Shown one piece after another: positions 34,933-44,177 of a DNA stretch of 57,681 nucleotides (position 1 is the first letter of the stretch; each line of letters opens with the position of its first letter). Source of the stretch: an uncultured Jannaschia sp. (GTDB lineage Bacteria; Pseudomonadota; Alphaproteobacteria; Rhodobacterales; Rhodobacteraceae); contig NZ_CANLTQ010000018.1 in the NCBI RefSeq assembly GCF_947494025.1, forward strand, positions 1 to 57,681, read 5' to 3'. The notes under the pieces were generated by a model. That model made no database searches. It was not told where the DNA came from and was given only the letters and a program-made list of their open reading frames with translations. The translations under genes were made by a program, and so were the position numbers.

Positions 34933-36627
34933 TCATCGCAGATAGGCCTCGCCGGCGTAGCGGCGCATCATGCGCTGGCTGTTGAAGCGTGGGCCGATCT
35001 TGCTCATCGCCTGTTTCATCATCCAGATCCAGCGCGGCCGGTCGTCGTGGTAAAGCGGTAGGACCACGCGCTCCAGCTTGTCGTAGAGGTCTGCGGCGTC
35101 GTCCTCGTGGCGCCGGTCGTCGTCGCCCACGGCCCAGCCGGTCACGCCCTCGATCCAGGCCTCGATCCACCAGCCGTCGAGCACGCTAAGGTTCAGCACG
35201 CCGTTCACCGCCGCCTTCATGCCCGAGGTGCCCGAGGCCTCCATCGGCGGCAGCGGCGTGTTGAGCCATATATCGGCGCCCGCAACCATCGTCTTGGCCA
35301 GCGCCATGTCGTAATCGGGCATGAACGCCATCGGCATGCTTTCCTGCAGCGCTCGCATGTGTTCGTGGACGCGCCCGATCAGCGCCTTGCCGCCGTCGTC
35401 GCGGGGATGCGCCTTGCCCGCCATCACCAGCTGGAACGGCCGCTCCCGCTGGATCGCCCGCAGCCGCTCGAGGTCGGCGAAGATCAGGTCGGCGCGCTTG
35501 TAGCCGGTCATCCGGCGGGCGAAGGCGACGATCGGAAGGTCGGGCCGCATCTCGACCCCGCTGCGCGCCCGAATCTCGGCGATCAGCCCCGCCTTGGCCT
35601 CGGAATGCGCGTCCCAGACCTCGGCGTCGGACAGCGTGTCGGCCACAGCGAGCTGCTCGGGGTCGTGGCCCCAGGCGGGCACGAGGCGCTCGAACAGCCG
35701 TGCGAACGCCGGATGCGTCCAGGTCGGGACGTGAACGCCATTGGTCACCGCCCTGATGGTGTAGCCGGGGAACATGCCGCGGGTGGTCTCGGCATGCCGG
35801 ATCGCCACGCCGTTTACGAAGCCGCTGAGGTTCAGCGCCAGCCGCGTCATGTTGAGGCGGTCCTCGCCCGCGAGCAGGCGGAGCTGACCGATCGGGATCA
35901 GCCCGTCAAGCTGCCGTTCGACGAGGTCGTAAGAGAAATGGTCGTGCCCCGCCTCGATGGGGGTATGCGTGGTGAAGACGCAGACCTCGCGCACCCGGTC
36001 GTCGTCGTAGTGCAGAACGTCGCCCGTGCTCAGGTGGGTTGTGCGCGGATGACGGCGCAGCAGAGCCGCCGTCAGCAGCGCGGCATGGCCCTCGTTCAGG
36101 TGATACGTCTCGATCTCGAAACCAAGCGCCCGCAGGAGCATCTCGCCGCCGATTCCCAGTACGATCTCCTGCTTCAGCCGCCAGGTATTCTCGCCGCCAT
36201 AGAGCCGGTCGGTGATCGCCCGGTCCTCGGGTGCGTTCTGCTCCAGCCGGGTATCGAGCAACAGCACCGGCACCGCCTGTCCGATCGGGCAGGTCAGCAC
36301 GTAGAGCCAAGGCCTTATCCAGACCGGCCGCCCCTCGATCGTCACCGCGACCATCGCGTCGAGCGGCACAGCCCACTCCGCCGGGTCCCATGGGTCGGCA
36401 TGGTCGACCTGCCGGCCCTCCGCATCGATCTCCTGGCGCAGATAGCCCTCGCGGCTGGCGAGGGTGACGAACACCATAGGCAGGTCGAGATCGGCCGCTG
36501 ACCGGGCGGTGTCGCCGGCGAGGATGCCGAGGCCGCCGGAATAGGTGTGGATTTCGGGGCGCAGCGCGATCTCCATCGAGAAATACGCCACGCGCCGCCG
36601 CGCAAGGAACGGGGCGATCGGCGCCAT
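34933..36627 (-). CDS. glgP: Alpha-glucan (glycogen) phosphorylase, short form
   Basis: A 564-residue GT35 phosphorylase that splits glucose-1-phosphate from glycogen. It is shorter than the 800-residue enterobacterial enzyme and resembles the compact bacterial and archaeal form. Visible blocks are VAYFSMEIAL, TYSGGLGILAGD, HLNEGHAAL, FARRMTGYKR and the PLP-lysine region EASGTSGMKAAVNG. It starts 3 nt after the GAPDH stop and is the last gene of a long minus-strand run. With GlgX it would mobilise glycogen; its product feeds glycolysis. Confidence 0.93.
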   Translation of the reverse strand: MAPIAPFLARRRVAYFSMEIALRPEIHTYSGGLGILAGDTARSAADLDLPMVFVTLASREGYLRQEIDAEGRQVDHADPWDPAEWAVPLDAMVAVTIEGRPVWIRPWLYVLTCPIGQAVPVLLLDTRLEQNAPEDRAITDRLYGGENTWRLKQEIVLGIGGEMLLRALGFEIETYHLNEGHAALLTAALLRRHPRTTHLSTGDVLHYDDDRVREVCVFTTHTPIEAGHDHFSYDLVERQLDGLIPIGQLRLLAGEDRLNMTRLALNLSGFVNGVAIRHAETTRGMFPGYTIRAVTNGVHVPTWTHPAFARLFERLVPAWGHDPEQLAVADTLSDAEVWDAHSEAKAGLIAEIRARSGVEMRPDLPIVAFARRMTGYKRADLIFADLERLRAIQRERPFQLVMAGKAHPRDDGGKALIGRVHEHMRALQESMPMAFMPDYDMALAKTMVAGADIWLNTPLPPMEASGTSGMKAAVNGVLNLSVLDGWWIEAWIEGVTGWAVGDDDRRHEDDAADLYDKLERVVLPLYHDDRPRWIWMMKQAMSKIGPRFNSQRMMRRYAGEAYLR

Positions 36628-36630
36628 CGC

Positions 36631-37686
36631 TCAGCGCCCGCCGAGCGCATCCGCGACCGCGCCGACCCCGAGCGAGGCGTTCGTCGCCGCGATCGAGCGT
36701 TCGGCCTCGCGCACCTGTCCGGTCAGCGCGCGGATCGCGTCGATGGTCTCGGGGATCACGATCGCCTGGTTGTCGACCATGTAGGCGTAGAACAGCTCGT
36801 CGCCCTGCACCTTCAGCATGTCCGACCAGAGCGCCACCTCGTAGAGGTTGTCATGCGGGCGCCCGAGATCGGCCATCATCTCCTTGACGGCGTTGAGCGC
36901 AGTCAGCCCCTCGCCGACCTCGATCAGCGCGATCCGGGAGGAGGCGCGGAACGCCGCCAGAACCTCGTCCTTCTCGGCCTCGCGGGTCATCTGCACCGAC
37001 CAGTAATGAAGGTGCGCCAGCGTCTCGGGCACCTTCACCGCCATCGTGACGACGTCGAGTTCGGGGTCGACGCTCTGCGCGTCGGGCCCCTGGTGGCTGG
37101 GGATCTCGGGCTCGGGCACCAGCGTGTTCATGATGCCGCCGAGATGGCTCTCCCACGGATCGGTCGCGCGCCTGAGCAGGGTGCCGCGGGCACGGGCGAG
37201 CAGCCCGGCACGCTTCAGCGCCAACAACGTCCGCACCGTCGAGGTGGTGTTGCACGAGACGACGCGAGTGCTGTCGCGGTCGAGCGCACTGGCATAGTTC
37301 GCCTCGGCGACGAAGGAATGGCCGGTGACCTCATGCTTCTCGCCGCCTTGCAGGATGAACTTGATGCCGCGCTGACGGTAGGTTTCGACGTTCTGCGCGG
37401 CGACCTTCTTCGGCGTGCAGTCCACGACCACGTCGGCTGCGCCGAGCAGGTCGTCCAGCGTGCCGGCGACGTCGAGCCCGGCGGTCCGCATCGCTCCGGC
37501 ATGGTCGTCGGTGGCGGCGTAAAGGCCGAAGCCCTTGCGCGTGACGATCCGCGCCCGCCAATCGGCGGCGATGTCGGCCACGCCGGCCAGCTCCATGTCG
37601 TCCTGCAGCGCCACCGCGTCGGCGACCCGCTTGCCGATCACGCCGTAGCCGTTGACCGCGACGCGCGTCTTGGATTGCTGGTTCAT
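36631..37686 (-). CDS. Archaeal-type (type II) glyceraldehyde-3-phosphate dehydrogenase
   Basis: A 351-residue phosphorylating GAPDH of the archaeal class. It begins VAVNGYGVIGKRVADAVALQ, a Rossmann fold with the type II pattern, and has the catalytic Cys in RVVSCNTTSTVR. PSHQGPDAQSV and DELFYAYMVDNQ also match the archaeal form. Bacterial GAPDH normally has SCTTNC, which is absent. The archaeal enzymes prefer NADP. The ATG at 37686 follows GGAGAG and overlaps the GlgX stop. A horizontal origin is likely, though similar genes occur in scattered bacteria. Confidence 0.92.
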   Translation of the reverse strand: MNQQSKTRVAVNGYGVIGKRVADAVALQDDMELAGVADIAADWRARIVTRKGFGLYAATDDHAGAMRTAGLDVAGTLDDLLGAADVVVDCTPKKVAAQNVETYRQRGIKFILQGGEKHEVTGHSFVAEANYASALDRDSTRVVSCNTTSTVRTLLALKRAGLLARARGTLLRRATDPWESHLGGIMNTLVPEPEIPSHQGPDAQSVDPELDVVTMAVKVPETLAHLHYWSVQMTREAEKDEVLAAFRASSRIALIEVGEGLTALNAVKEMMADLGRPHDNLYEVALWSDMLKVQGDELFYAYMVDNQAIVIPETIDAIRALTGQVREAERSIAATNASLGVGAVADALGGR

Positions 37687-39884
37687 GGTTCTCTCCTGTC
37701 TTCTGGGTTGGTGTCGCCTGCTATGCTCGATGGTGTCGCCTGCGGGCGATCCGCGCGAACGCCCTGCAACAGGACCATCGAGTGCGGCGCGAGCCGGCAG
37801 CCATGCGATGGCGGAATACGCTCCTGCGTTTCGAGGATTGCCCCATCGTCGGGTGCACATCTTGCCGTGTCGAGCACGCGCCTCCAGCCGCCGTCAGGCG
37901 ATGCCGGCAACGTGAAGTCCGCAGGCTCATCGCCGGCATTGAACATCAGGCACAGCATCGCATCGTCGCTTGGCACGGATTGGGCGGGATGGATCATCAT
38001 GCCGAGCGTCGTGCCCGCACCGCCCCAATCCGGCGCGAGGCCGTCACGGTCGAACCAGTCGACCTCGCTGTCGGTGTAGAAGCTGTCCGAGCGCAGCGTC
38101 GGGAAGCGTCGGCGGATGTCGATGAGGTTGCGCACGAAGCGCACGAGGCCCGCGTTCCCGTCGGCGAGGCGCCAGTCGTACCAGGACACCTCGTTGTCCT
38201 GGCACCAGGCGTTGCTGTTGCCCTGCTGCGTGCGACGAAACTCGTCGCCGCCCAAGATCATCGGGACGCCGCGCGACAGCAGCACGGTCGCCAGCATGTT
38301 CCTGATCTGCCGGAGCCGGAGGAGCTCGATGGCGGGGTCTTCGGTCGCGCCTTCGACTCCATGATTGGCGCTGAACTCCTGCCCGGGGCCGTCCCGGTTG
38401 CCCTCGCCGTTGGCCTCGTTGTGCTTGCGGCCGTAGCTCACCAGATCGTTCAGCGTGAAGCCGTCATGGCTGGTGACGAAGTTGATGCTGCCGAGCGGCG
38501 ACTTCCCATGCTGGTACAGGTCGGCGCTACCGCAGAGGCGCGACGCGAAGGCGCCGCGGAGCCCCGGATCGCCGCGCCAGAAGCGGCGGACGTCGTCGCG
38601 AAAGTGGCAGTTCCACTCGGCCCATCGCTGGCCGGGGAAGCGACCGACCTGGAACGCGCCGCCCGCGTCCCAGGCCTCGGCGATCAGCTTGGCGTCGCGC
38701 AGCAGCGGATCCTCGGCGATCCGCTCGAGCAGCGGCGGGTTCTCGAGCAACCGGCCGTCCGCGCCCCGGCCGAGGATCGAGGCAAGGTCGAAGCGGAACC
38801 CGTCCACATGCATCTCGGCAACCCAGGTGCGCAGGCAGTCGATGATGGTGTCGCGCACGACCGGGTGGTTGCAGTTCACCGTGTTGCCGCAGTCGGAATA
38901 GTTTAGGTAGCCGCCGTCCGGGTCGAGCAGGTAGTAGATGGCGTTGTCGAAGCCGCGAAAGCTTAAGGTAGGCCCGTCCTCGCCGCCCTCGGCGGTATGG
39001 TTGAACACGACGTCGAGGATCACCTCGATGCCAGCACGGTGGAGTTCGCGCATCATCGTCTTGAACTCCGCCACCTGGCAACCGAGCTTGCGCCCGCTGC
39101 CGTAGCTCTCCTTCGGCGCGAAGAAGGCTGCGGTGTCGTAGCCCCAGTAATTGGCGAGGGGGATGCCGGCCTCCGGGTTCGCGCGCCCAACCTCCCGGCT
39201 GTTGAACTCCTGCACCGGCATCAGCTCCAGAGCGGTGATCCCGAGGTCGCGGAAATACGGGATCTTCTCGATCACGCCAAGAAAGCCGCCCGCTGCCCGG
39301 ACGCCGGAGGAGGGGTGGATGGTCAGACCGCGCACATGCGTCTCGTAGATCACCGTCTCCGACCATGGCCGGCGGGGCCGCTCCACCCCCTGCCAGTCGA
39401 ACTGCCCGTCCACCAGCAGCGACCGCACGGCAGGAAGGGCCGCGCCCCGCTGATCGGCGGCGGCCTCGCGGCGCCGGGTCAGCCGGCCAACGTCCGAACC
39501 CCCGGTTTCCACGACAGCGGTGGCATAGGGGTCGAGGAGCTGCAGACGCGCGTCGAACCGATGCCCCTGGCGCGGCGCCCATGGCCCATGGACACGCCAG
39601 GCGAAGGACTGGCCCCAACCGATGCCGCCGACGAACACGTGCCAGACGTCGCCCGTCCGGTGCCGCACGGGATCGAGATCGAGCACGAGCGCCGGGACGG
39701 CTGCCTCGACGCTGTCATAGAGCACCAGCTCGACCCGCTCCGCGTGGCGCGAGAAGACGGCGAAGTTGAACCCGTCGCAGCCCTCGCTGACCCCGAGCGA
39801 AAGCGGGCTCCCCGGCCGAATCTCAACGGCCTGCGCTGCGCTGCGCCGCGTCGCGCCGGGAGAAGCAGGATCGTGTCGTGGCAT
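37683..39884 (-). CDS. glgX: Glycogen debranching enzyme GlgX (GH13)
   Basis: A 733-residue isoamylase-type enzyme that removes alpha-1,6 branches left by phosphorylase. An N-terminal CBM48 segment begins FNFAVFSRHAERVELVLYD. GH13 motifs are DVVFNHTAEGGEDG, DGFRFDLASILG (nucleophile Asp), LIAEAWDAGG (acid Glu) and FVTSHDGFTLND. A longer frame extends upstream but overlaps the methyltransferase; the ATG at 39884, in an ATGA overlap with it, is the family start. The C-terminus overlaps GAPDH (ATGA). Confidence 0.94.
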   Translation of the reverse strand: MPRHDPASPGATRRSAAQAVEIRPGSPLSLGVSEGCDGFNFAVFSRHAERVELVLYDSVEAAVPALVLDLDPVRHRTGDVWHVFVGGIGWGQSFAWRVHGPWAPRQGHRFDARLQLLDPYATAVVETGGSDVGRLTRRREAAADQRGAALPAVRSLLVDGQFDWQGVERPRRPWSETVIYETHVRGLTIHPSSGVRAAGGFLGVIEKIPYFRDLGITALELMPVQEFNSREVGRANPEAGIPLANYWGYDTAAFFAPKESYGSGRKLGCQVAEFKTMMRELHRAGIEVILDVVFNHTAEGGEDGPTLSFRGFDNAIYYLLDPDGGYLNYSDCGNTVNCNHPVVRDTIIDCLRTWVAEMHVDGFRFDLASILGRGADGRLLENPPLLERIAEDPLLRDAKLIAEAWDAGGAFQVGRFPGQRWAEWNCHFRDDVRRFWRGDPGLRGAFASRLCGSADLYQHGKSPLGSINFVTSHDGFTLNDLVSYGRKHNEANGEGNRDGPGQEFSANHGVEGATEDPAIELLRLRQIRNMLATVLLSRGVPMILGGDEFRRTQQGNSNAWCQDNEVSWYDWRLADGNAGLVRFVRNLIDIRRRFPTLRSDSFYTDSEVDWFDRDGLAPDWGGAGTTLGMMIHPAQSVPSDDAMLCLMFNAGDEPADFTLPASPDGGWRRVLDTARCAPDDGAILETQERIPPSHGCRLAPHSMVLLQGVRADRPQATPSSIAGDTNPEDRREP

Positions 39885-40537
39885 CACGCCCGCGTTCCGC
39901 GGATCGCCGACAGGTGCGGCACGAAGGCCGGAACACGCGCGGCATAGTCGCGGTAGGCCGCGCCGAACTCGGCCAGCGCCTCGCGCTCCTCGGCGCGTGC
40001 CAGGCGCAGGTACATGACTACCAGTACCGGGAACATCGCGAGCGTCAGCAGCGTCGGCCATTGCAGAAGGAAGCCGAACAGCACCAGCACGAAGCCCGCG
40101 TATTGCGGGTGGCGCAGCGCGGCGTAGGGGCCGGTGGTCGCCAGCGTCCCCCGCTGCTGCGCCGCGTAGAGGATCTTCCAGGCCGCCGAGATCAGGACGA
40201 AGCCGCCGCCGATGAAGACGAAGCTCAGCAGATGGAACGGTCCGAAATGCGGGTTCGCCTCCCAGCCGAACAGCATCTCGAGAAGGTGGCCGGCGTCGTG
40301 CGACAGCCAGTCGATGCCGGGATAGGCGCTCTGCAGCCAGCCCGACAGCAAGTAGATCGTCAGCGGAAAGCCGTACATTTCGGCGAAAAGCGCCACGAGA
40401 AAGGCGCTGAACGCGCCGAACGAGCGCCAGTCGCGCGTCGTCTGCGGCTTGAAGAAGCTGAACGCGAACAGGATGAAGATCGCCGAGTTGAGCACGACCA
40501 GCAGCCAGAGCCCGTAGGCGGGGACGGCCTCGGTCAT
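39884..40537 (-). CDS. Isoprenylcysteine carboxyl methyltransferase-like membrane protein
   Basis: A 217-residue membrane protein with about five helices. The C-terminal half has the ICMT/PEMT-like AdoMet and active-site signature: TGPYAALRHPQYAGFVLVLF, then RAEEREALAEFGAAYRDYAA and VPAFVP. In bacteria such proteins methylate unknown lipids or small molecules and often lie near copper ATPases. It sits between DUF2933 and GlgX, with overlaps at both ends (ATGA), so it is part of the run starting at the Cys-rich peptide. Confidence 0.88.
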   Translation of the reverse strand: MTEAVPAYGLWLLVVLNSAIFILFAFSFFKPQTTRDWRSFGAFSAFLVALFAEMYGFPLTIYLLSGWLQSAYPGIDWLSHDAGHLLEMLFGWEANPHFGPFHLLSFVFIGGGFVLISAAWKILYAAQQRGTLATTGPYAALRHPQYAGFVLVLFGFLLQWPTLLTLAMFPVLVVMYLRLARAEEREALAEFGAAYRDYAARVPAFVPHLSAIRGTRA

Positions 40538-40830
40538 TCTTCGTCTCTCGCCCGATTGCCGCCGCCCGCAGCGGTATCGTCGCGGTGCTCAGGGGGGTGT
40601 TCCGCGCCGCGGCCGTGCCTGTGGCTGCCGTGGCCTCCATGCCCCGCGTGCATGAAAAGGTGCATTCCACCGCAGAGCAGGAGAAGCATGATCAGCGGCC
40701 CCGCCCCCACCACATGGGCCCAGTGCTCTGCAATCATGTAGAAGCCGCCGACGGCGAGAAAGGTCATGAGGACGAGGTTGGTGGGTGATGCGAAGAAGCG
40801 CCGCAGCGCGTCGCGTCGATTGTCTTGCAT
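40534..40830 (-). CDS. DUF2933 membrane protein with a His-rich tail
   Basis: A 98-residue protein with two membrane helices (NLVLMTFLAVGGFYMIAEHW and GPLIMLLLLCGGMHLFMHA). A His/Gly-rich tail follows (HAGHGGHGSHRHGRG), likely to bind copper or zinc. DUF2933 genes commonly accompany copper P-type ATPases. It starts 24 bp after the ATPase stop, behind GGAGAAAGAC, and overlaps the methyltransferase start (ATGA). Confidence 0.88.
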   Translation of the reverse strand: MQDNRRDALRRFFASPTNLVLMTFLAVGGFYMIAEHWAHVVGAGPLIMLLLLCGGMHLFMHAGHGGHGSHRHGRGAEHPPEHRDDTAAGGGNRARDEE

Positions 40831-40853
40831 GATGTCTTTCTCCTTGCTCCGCG

Positions 40854-43184
40854 TCAGGCCGCTTCCGGCTGTCCCGGCGCGGACTGCTTCCCTTTATCCT
40901 CAATGCCTTCCAGCCGAGTCCGCTTGAGCAGCAGCGCATTGACCGCGACCAGCGCCGAACTGCCCGACATGGCGAGCGCCGCGACGGCAGGGCTGATGAT
41001 CAGCGGGTAAAACACTCCTGCTGCCATCGGGAAGGCGATCACGTTGTAGGCCACCGCCCAGAACAGGTTCTGGTGCATCTTTCGTAAGGTGGCGCGCGAA
41101 AGTTCGATGGCCCCCACGACGTCGTAGGGATCGCTCTTCATCAACACGACATCGGCGCTTTCCATCGCCACATCCGTGCCCGCTCCGATGGCAAAGCCGA
41201 CATCGGCCTGGGTCAGCGCGGGCGCATCGTTGACACCGTCGCCGACCATGCCGACCTTTTTGCCCTGGGCCTGAAGCTCTTTCACCTTCTCGGCCTTCTG
41301 GCCCGGCAGCACATCGGCCAGCACCGTGTCGATGCCCAGTTCGCCCGCGATGCGGCGCGCCGTGCCCTCGTTGTCGCCGGTCAGCATCGCCACCTCGACG
41401 CCGCGTTCACGCAGCTTGGCCACGGCGGCCATCGCGCTCGGGCGCGGCGCATCGGCGATGGCGATCAGGCCCAGCATCCGGCCCGCCTGCGCCACATGGA
41501 CGACCGTCCGGCCCTCGCCCTTCAGGCGCTCGGCCTCGGCGGTCAGGGCGCCGACGTCGATGCCCTCCTCGTCCATCAGGCGCCTGTTCCCGACCAGCAC
41601 CGTCTCGCCCGCGATCTCGGCGCGCGCACCCCGCCCTTCGAGGTTGAGAAACCCCGCCATCTGCGGCACGTCGAGATCCGCGGCGCGTTCGACAATGGCC
41701 AGGGCTAGTGGGTGGTCCGATCCGCGGTCCACGGCCGCCGCAGCCCGCAGCGCGTCATCTCCGGTGCCGCCCTCGGCAGCCACGACCTCGACCACGCGCG
41801 GCTGACCCATGGTCAGCGTGCCGGTCTTGTCGAAGACGATCACGTCCAGCTTGGTCGCATCTTCCAGCGCGCCCGCATTCTTGAACAGGATGCCGTGCTG
41901 CGCGCCCAGCCCGGTGCCGACCATCACCGCCATCGGCGTGGCCAGCCCCAACGCGTCAGGGCAGGCGATGACGAAGACGGTGATCGTCAGCGTCAGCGCG
42001 AAGAGAAGCGGCGAGCCGATCCACCAGAACCAGACGGAGAAGGTGGCTAGCCCGATTACGATGGCGATTAAGACCAGCCACTGCGAGGCACGGTCGGCGA
42101 GCAGCTGCGCCGGCGCCTTGGAGTTCTGCGCCTCCTGCACCAGCTTGACGATCTGCGCCAGCGCGGTATCGGCGCCGACCTTGGTCGCCTGGTAGCGGAA
42201 GCTTCCGCTCTTGTTGATGGTGGCGCCGATGACCCGGTCGCCGGGCACCTTGTTCACCGGCATCGATTCGCCGGTGAGCATGGATTCGTCGACCAGGGTT
42301 TCGCCCTCGATCACCTCGCCGTCGACCGGGATCTTGTTGCCCGGACGGATGACGACCGTCTCCCCCTCCTGAACCTCCGAGGTCGGGATCTCCACCTCGC
42401 GCCCGTCGCGCAGGACCGTCGCCATCGGCGGGGCGAGGTCGAGGAGCGCCCGGATCGCCGCCGAGGCGCCGGCGCGCGCCCGCATCTCGAGCCAGTGACC
42501 GAGCAGGATGAAGACGAGCAGCACCGCCACCGCCTCGTAGAACTGCACGCCGGGAAAGAAGAAGGTCGAGCCGACGCTGAAGACGTAGCCGGTGCCGACC
42601 GACAGCACGACAAGCACCGCCATGTTGAGCACGCCGTTCCTCAGCGCCCGCCAAGCGGCTGTGAAGAACGGCCAGCTCGGATAGAGGATCGCGAGACTGC
42701 CGAGGAAGAACAGCCACAGGTCGAGTTCCAGCCCGAACGGCGGCGCCGGGGGCGTGAACATGCCGCCCATCGGCGAGTAGACGAAGATCGGGATGGTGAA
42801 GGCCAGCGCGATCCAGAACCGGTTGCGCATGTCGCGGACCATCTCCGCCATATCCATGCCGGCGCCGTGGCCCATCTCGTGCGCCATCTCGTCATGGGGG
42901 CCGCCGCCGCCGACGGCATGTCCTCCATACGGCGCGGGTACCGCCGCCGGCTTGCAGACGTGCCGCGGCGCAACCTCGCCGCCGCAGCGGAAGCCGCAAG
43001 AGGCGATCCGCTTGCGCAGCTTGCCGGCGTCGGTCGCGGCCGGGTCGAAATCGACCGTGACGCTGCTCGAAGCCGGATTGGCCGCCGCCCGGCTCACGCC
43101 CGGCTCCTGCCGCAGCCGCTTCTCGACGGAGAGATGGTCGAGCTCCTCGAAGAGGCCGCCGACCTCGAGTGTGACCGTGCGCAT
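40854..43184 (-). CDS. Copper-type heavy-metal P-type ATPase (CopB-like)
   Basis: A 776-residue P1B ATPase for metal efflux. The N-terminus is a degenerate heavy-metal domain (residues 1-70) without the usual CxxC near its start. A His/Met-rich stretch follows ([19 protein letters not shown]), as in CopB-type pumps. The membrane metal site reads CPD in [13 protein letters not shown], rather than CPC or CPH. Phosphorylation site [12 protein letters not shown] locus [10 protein letters not shown] and GDGVNDAP are intact. The ATG at 43184 follows GGAGG. It lies 52 bp behind the Cys-rich peptide gene. Copper or silver is the likely substrate; the exact ion is inferred. Confidence 0.92.
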   Translation of the reverse strand: MRTVTLEVGGLFEELDHLSVEKRLRQEPGVSRAAANPASSSVTVDFDPAATDAGKLRKRIASCGFRCGGEVAPRHVCKPAAVPAPYGGHAVGGGGPHDEMAHEMGHGAGMDMAEMVRDMRNRFWIALAFTIPIFVYSPMGGMFTPPAPPFGLELDLWLFFLGSLAILYPSWPFFTAAWRALRNGVLNMAVLVVLSVGTGYVFSVGSTFFFPGVQFYEAVAVLLVFILLGHWLEMRARAGASAAIRALLDLAPPMATVLRDGREVEIPTSEVQEGETVVIRPGNKIPVDGEVIEGETLVDESMLTGESMPVNKVPGDRVIGATINKSGSFRYQATKVGADTALAQIVKLVQEAQNSKAPAQLLADRASQWLVLIAIVIGLATFSVWFWWIGSPLLFALTLTITVFVIACPDALGLATPMAVMVGTGLGAQHGILFKNAGALEDATKLDVIVFDKTGTLTMGQPRVVEVVAAEGGTGDDALRAAAAVDRGSDHPLALAIVERAADLDVPQMAGFLNLEGRGARAEIAGETVLVGNRRLMDEEGIDVGALTAEAERLKGEGRTVVHVAQAGRMLGLIAIADAPRPSAMAAVAKLRERGVEVAMLTGDNEGTARRIAGELGIDTVLADVLPGQKAEKVKELQAQGKKVGMVGDGVNDAPALTQADVGFAIGAGTDVAMESADVVLMKSDPYDVVGAIELSRATLRKMHQNLFWAVAYNVIAFPMAAGVFYPLIISPAVAALAMSGSSALVAVNALLLKRTRLEGIEDKGKQSAPGQPEAA

Positions 43185-43236
43185 GGGCTGACCTCCGGCG
43201 ATCACGTGACCGCGCTTCCTCGTTTCGATCGGGGGC

Positions 43237-43422
43237 TCAAACGCCACAGCAGCAGCCATTTGCGCTGGCCGCACGCGTTGCGGGCGCCGACTGCGGCGCC
43301 GCGGCCGGTTGCGCAGGTTGCGCGGGTTGCGATGCCTGCAGCGCTTGGGTTGCGGCAGCCGTTCCGTTGCGGCAGCGGCATCCTTCAGGCTGGACGGCGC
43401 CTGATCTCGCTTCGTTGGTCAT
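43237..43422 (-). CDS. Small Cys-rich peptide, possible metal binder
   Basis: A 61-residue peptide: CRC near residues 15-17, a Gln/Ala/Pro-rich linker ([19 protein letters not shown]), and a C-terminal NGCCCGV. The ATG at 43422 follows AGGAGA. The five Cys in C-x-C and CCC arrangements suggest metal binding. It is the first gene behind an ECF-type promoter and precedes the copper ATPase. I do not recognise a named family. A role as copper buffer or sensor peptide is an inference. Confidence 0.72.
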   Translation of the reverse strand: MTNEARSGAVQPEGCRCRNGTAAATQALQASQPAQPAQPAAAPQSAPATRAASANGCCCGV

Positions 43423-43472
43423 CGTCGTTCTCCTCGACCGCCGCAATGGGCGGGCTTCATGGCTTGGTTCAA

Positions 43473-43500
43473 CAGACGCGGAGCGACGCGGGACATTACA
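43473..43500 (-). promoter_or_regulatory. ECF-type promoter for the Cys-rich peptide / copper ATPase run
   Basis: On the minus strand, TGTAAT (43500-43495), a 16-bp spacer and CGTCTG (43478-43473), about 50 bp before the ATG at 43422. The -35 element overlaps the stop codon of the first sigma gene. Confidence 0.6.
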
Positions 43501-44131
43501 GATCCTCGATATTGCGGGCGGTTGCATAGCGCCGCCGGATCCGTTCGGCCTCCTCGCAGCCGCAGTCGAGATAGCCGTGCACCGGACAGGTCAGGCACAT
43601 CTCCTGCAGCCGCCGCTTCAGCGCTTCCCGGGCGCGGTGCAGCCGCACGCCGAGCGCGTTGAGGGTGATGTCGAGACGCGCCGCCACCGCCTCCCGCGTC
43701 TCCCCGATCAGGTCGATGCGCCAGATCACCTCGGCATGTTCGGGTTTCAGCGTCGGCAGGAGCTTGTAGAGGCAGTTGCAGACCGCCTCCTCCAGCTCGG
43801 GATCGGGCTCGGCGGAAAACGCGTCGAACTCGTCGGGGCTCATTACCGTCTCCCGCTGTCGCCGCCGAATGGCGTGCCGCTGATGGTCTGCGATGCTGGT
43901 GGCGAGGATGCGGCCCAGCCAGCCGCGGATGCTCCGCACATCGCGCAGATCCGCCGACCGCGAGAGCGCCCGAAGCACGAAGGCCTGCAACACGTCCTCG
44001 GCCTCGTCGACGCTGCCGAGCCGTCGCCGCAGGTGCCCCAGGAGTGCCCGGCGGCTATCGACCAGCGCTTGGCGCACGGCGGCATCCGCAACCGTCCTGA
44101 CGGCCTGCTCATTGGGATCAGGGATACTCAT
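43496..44131 (-). CDS. ECF sigma factor with a C-terminal Cys-rich domain (CorE-like), copy 1
   Basis: A 211-residue sigma-70-family factor. Region 2 is near residues 30-95 (EAEDVLQAFVLRAL, IRGWLGRILATSIADHQR) and region 4 near 120-180 (EAVAARLDITLNALGVRLHRAREAL). The C-terminus has C-x2-C-x7-C-x-C (CLTCPVHGYLDCGC). CorE-type sigmas use such a domain to sense copper, cadmium or zinc directly, with no anti-sigma, and none is seen here. The ATG at 44131 follows GGAGGTGGCG; a longer frame upstream is unlikely. An ECF-type promoter precedes it, suggesting autoregulation. Confidence 0.9.
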   Translation of the reverse strand: MSIPDPNEQAVRTVADAAVRQALVDSRRALLGHLRRRLGSVDEAEDVLQAFVLRALSRSADLRDVRSIRGWLGRILATSIADHQRHAIRRRQRETVMSPDEFDAFSAEPDPELEEAVCNCLYKLLPTLKPEHAEVIWRIDLIGETREAVAARLDITLNALGVRLHRAREALKRRLQEMCLTCPVHGYLDCGCEEAERIRRRYATARNIEDL

Positions 44132-44148
44132 CGCCACCTCCGCCCTGT

Positions 44149-44177
44149 CTGACGCTTTGGCGTCGGCTTTTGTTACA
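44149..44177 (-). promoter_or_regulatory. ECF-type promoter for sigma copy 1
   Basis: On the minus strand, TGTAAC (44177-44172), a 17-bp spacer and CGTCAG (44154-44149), 17 bp before the ATG at 44131. The -35 overlaps the stop codon of sigma copy 2. Confidence 0.55.

Noticed and set aside
37683-40670. Start of GlgX at 40670 giving 995 residues
   Set aside because: The extra N-terminus lies out of frame over the methyltransferase gene and is not protein-like. The ATG at 39884 fits the family.
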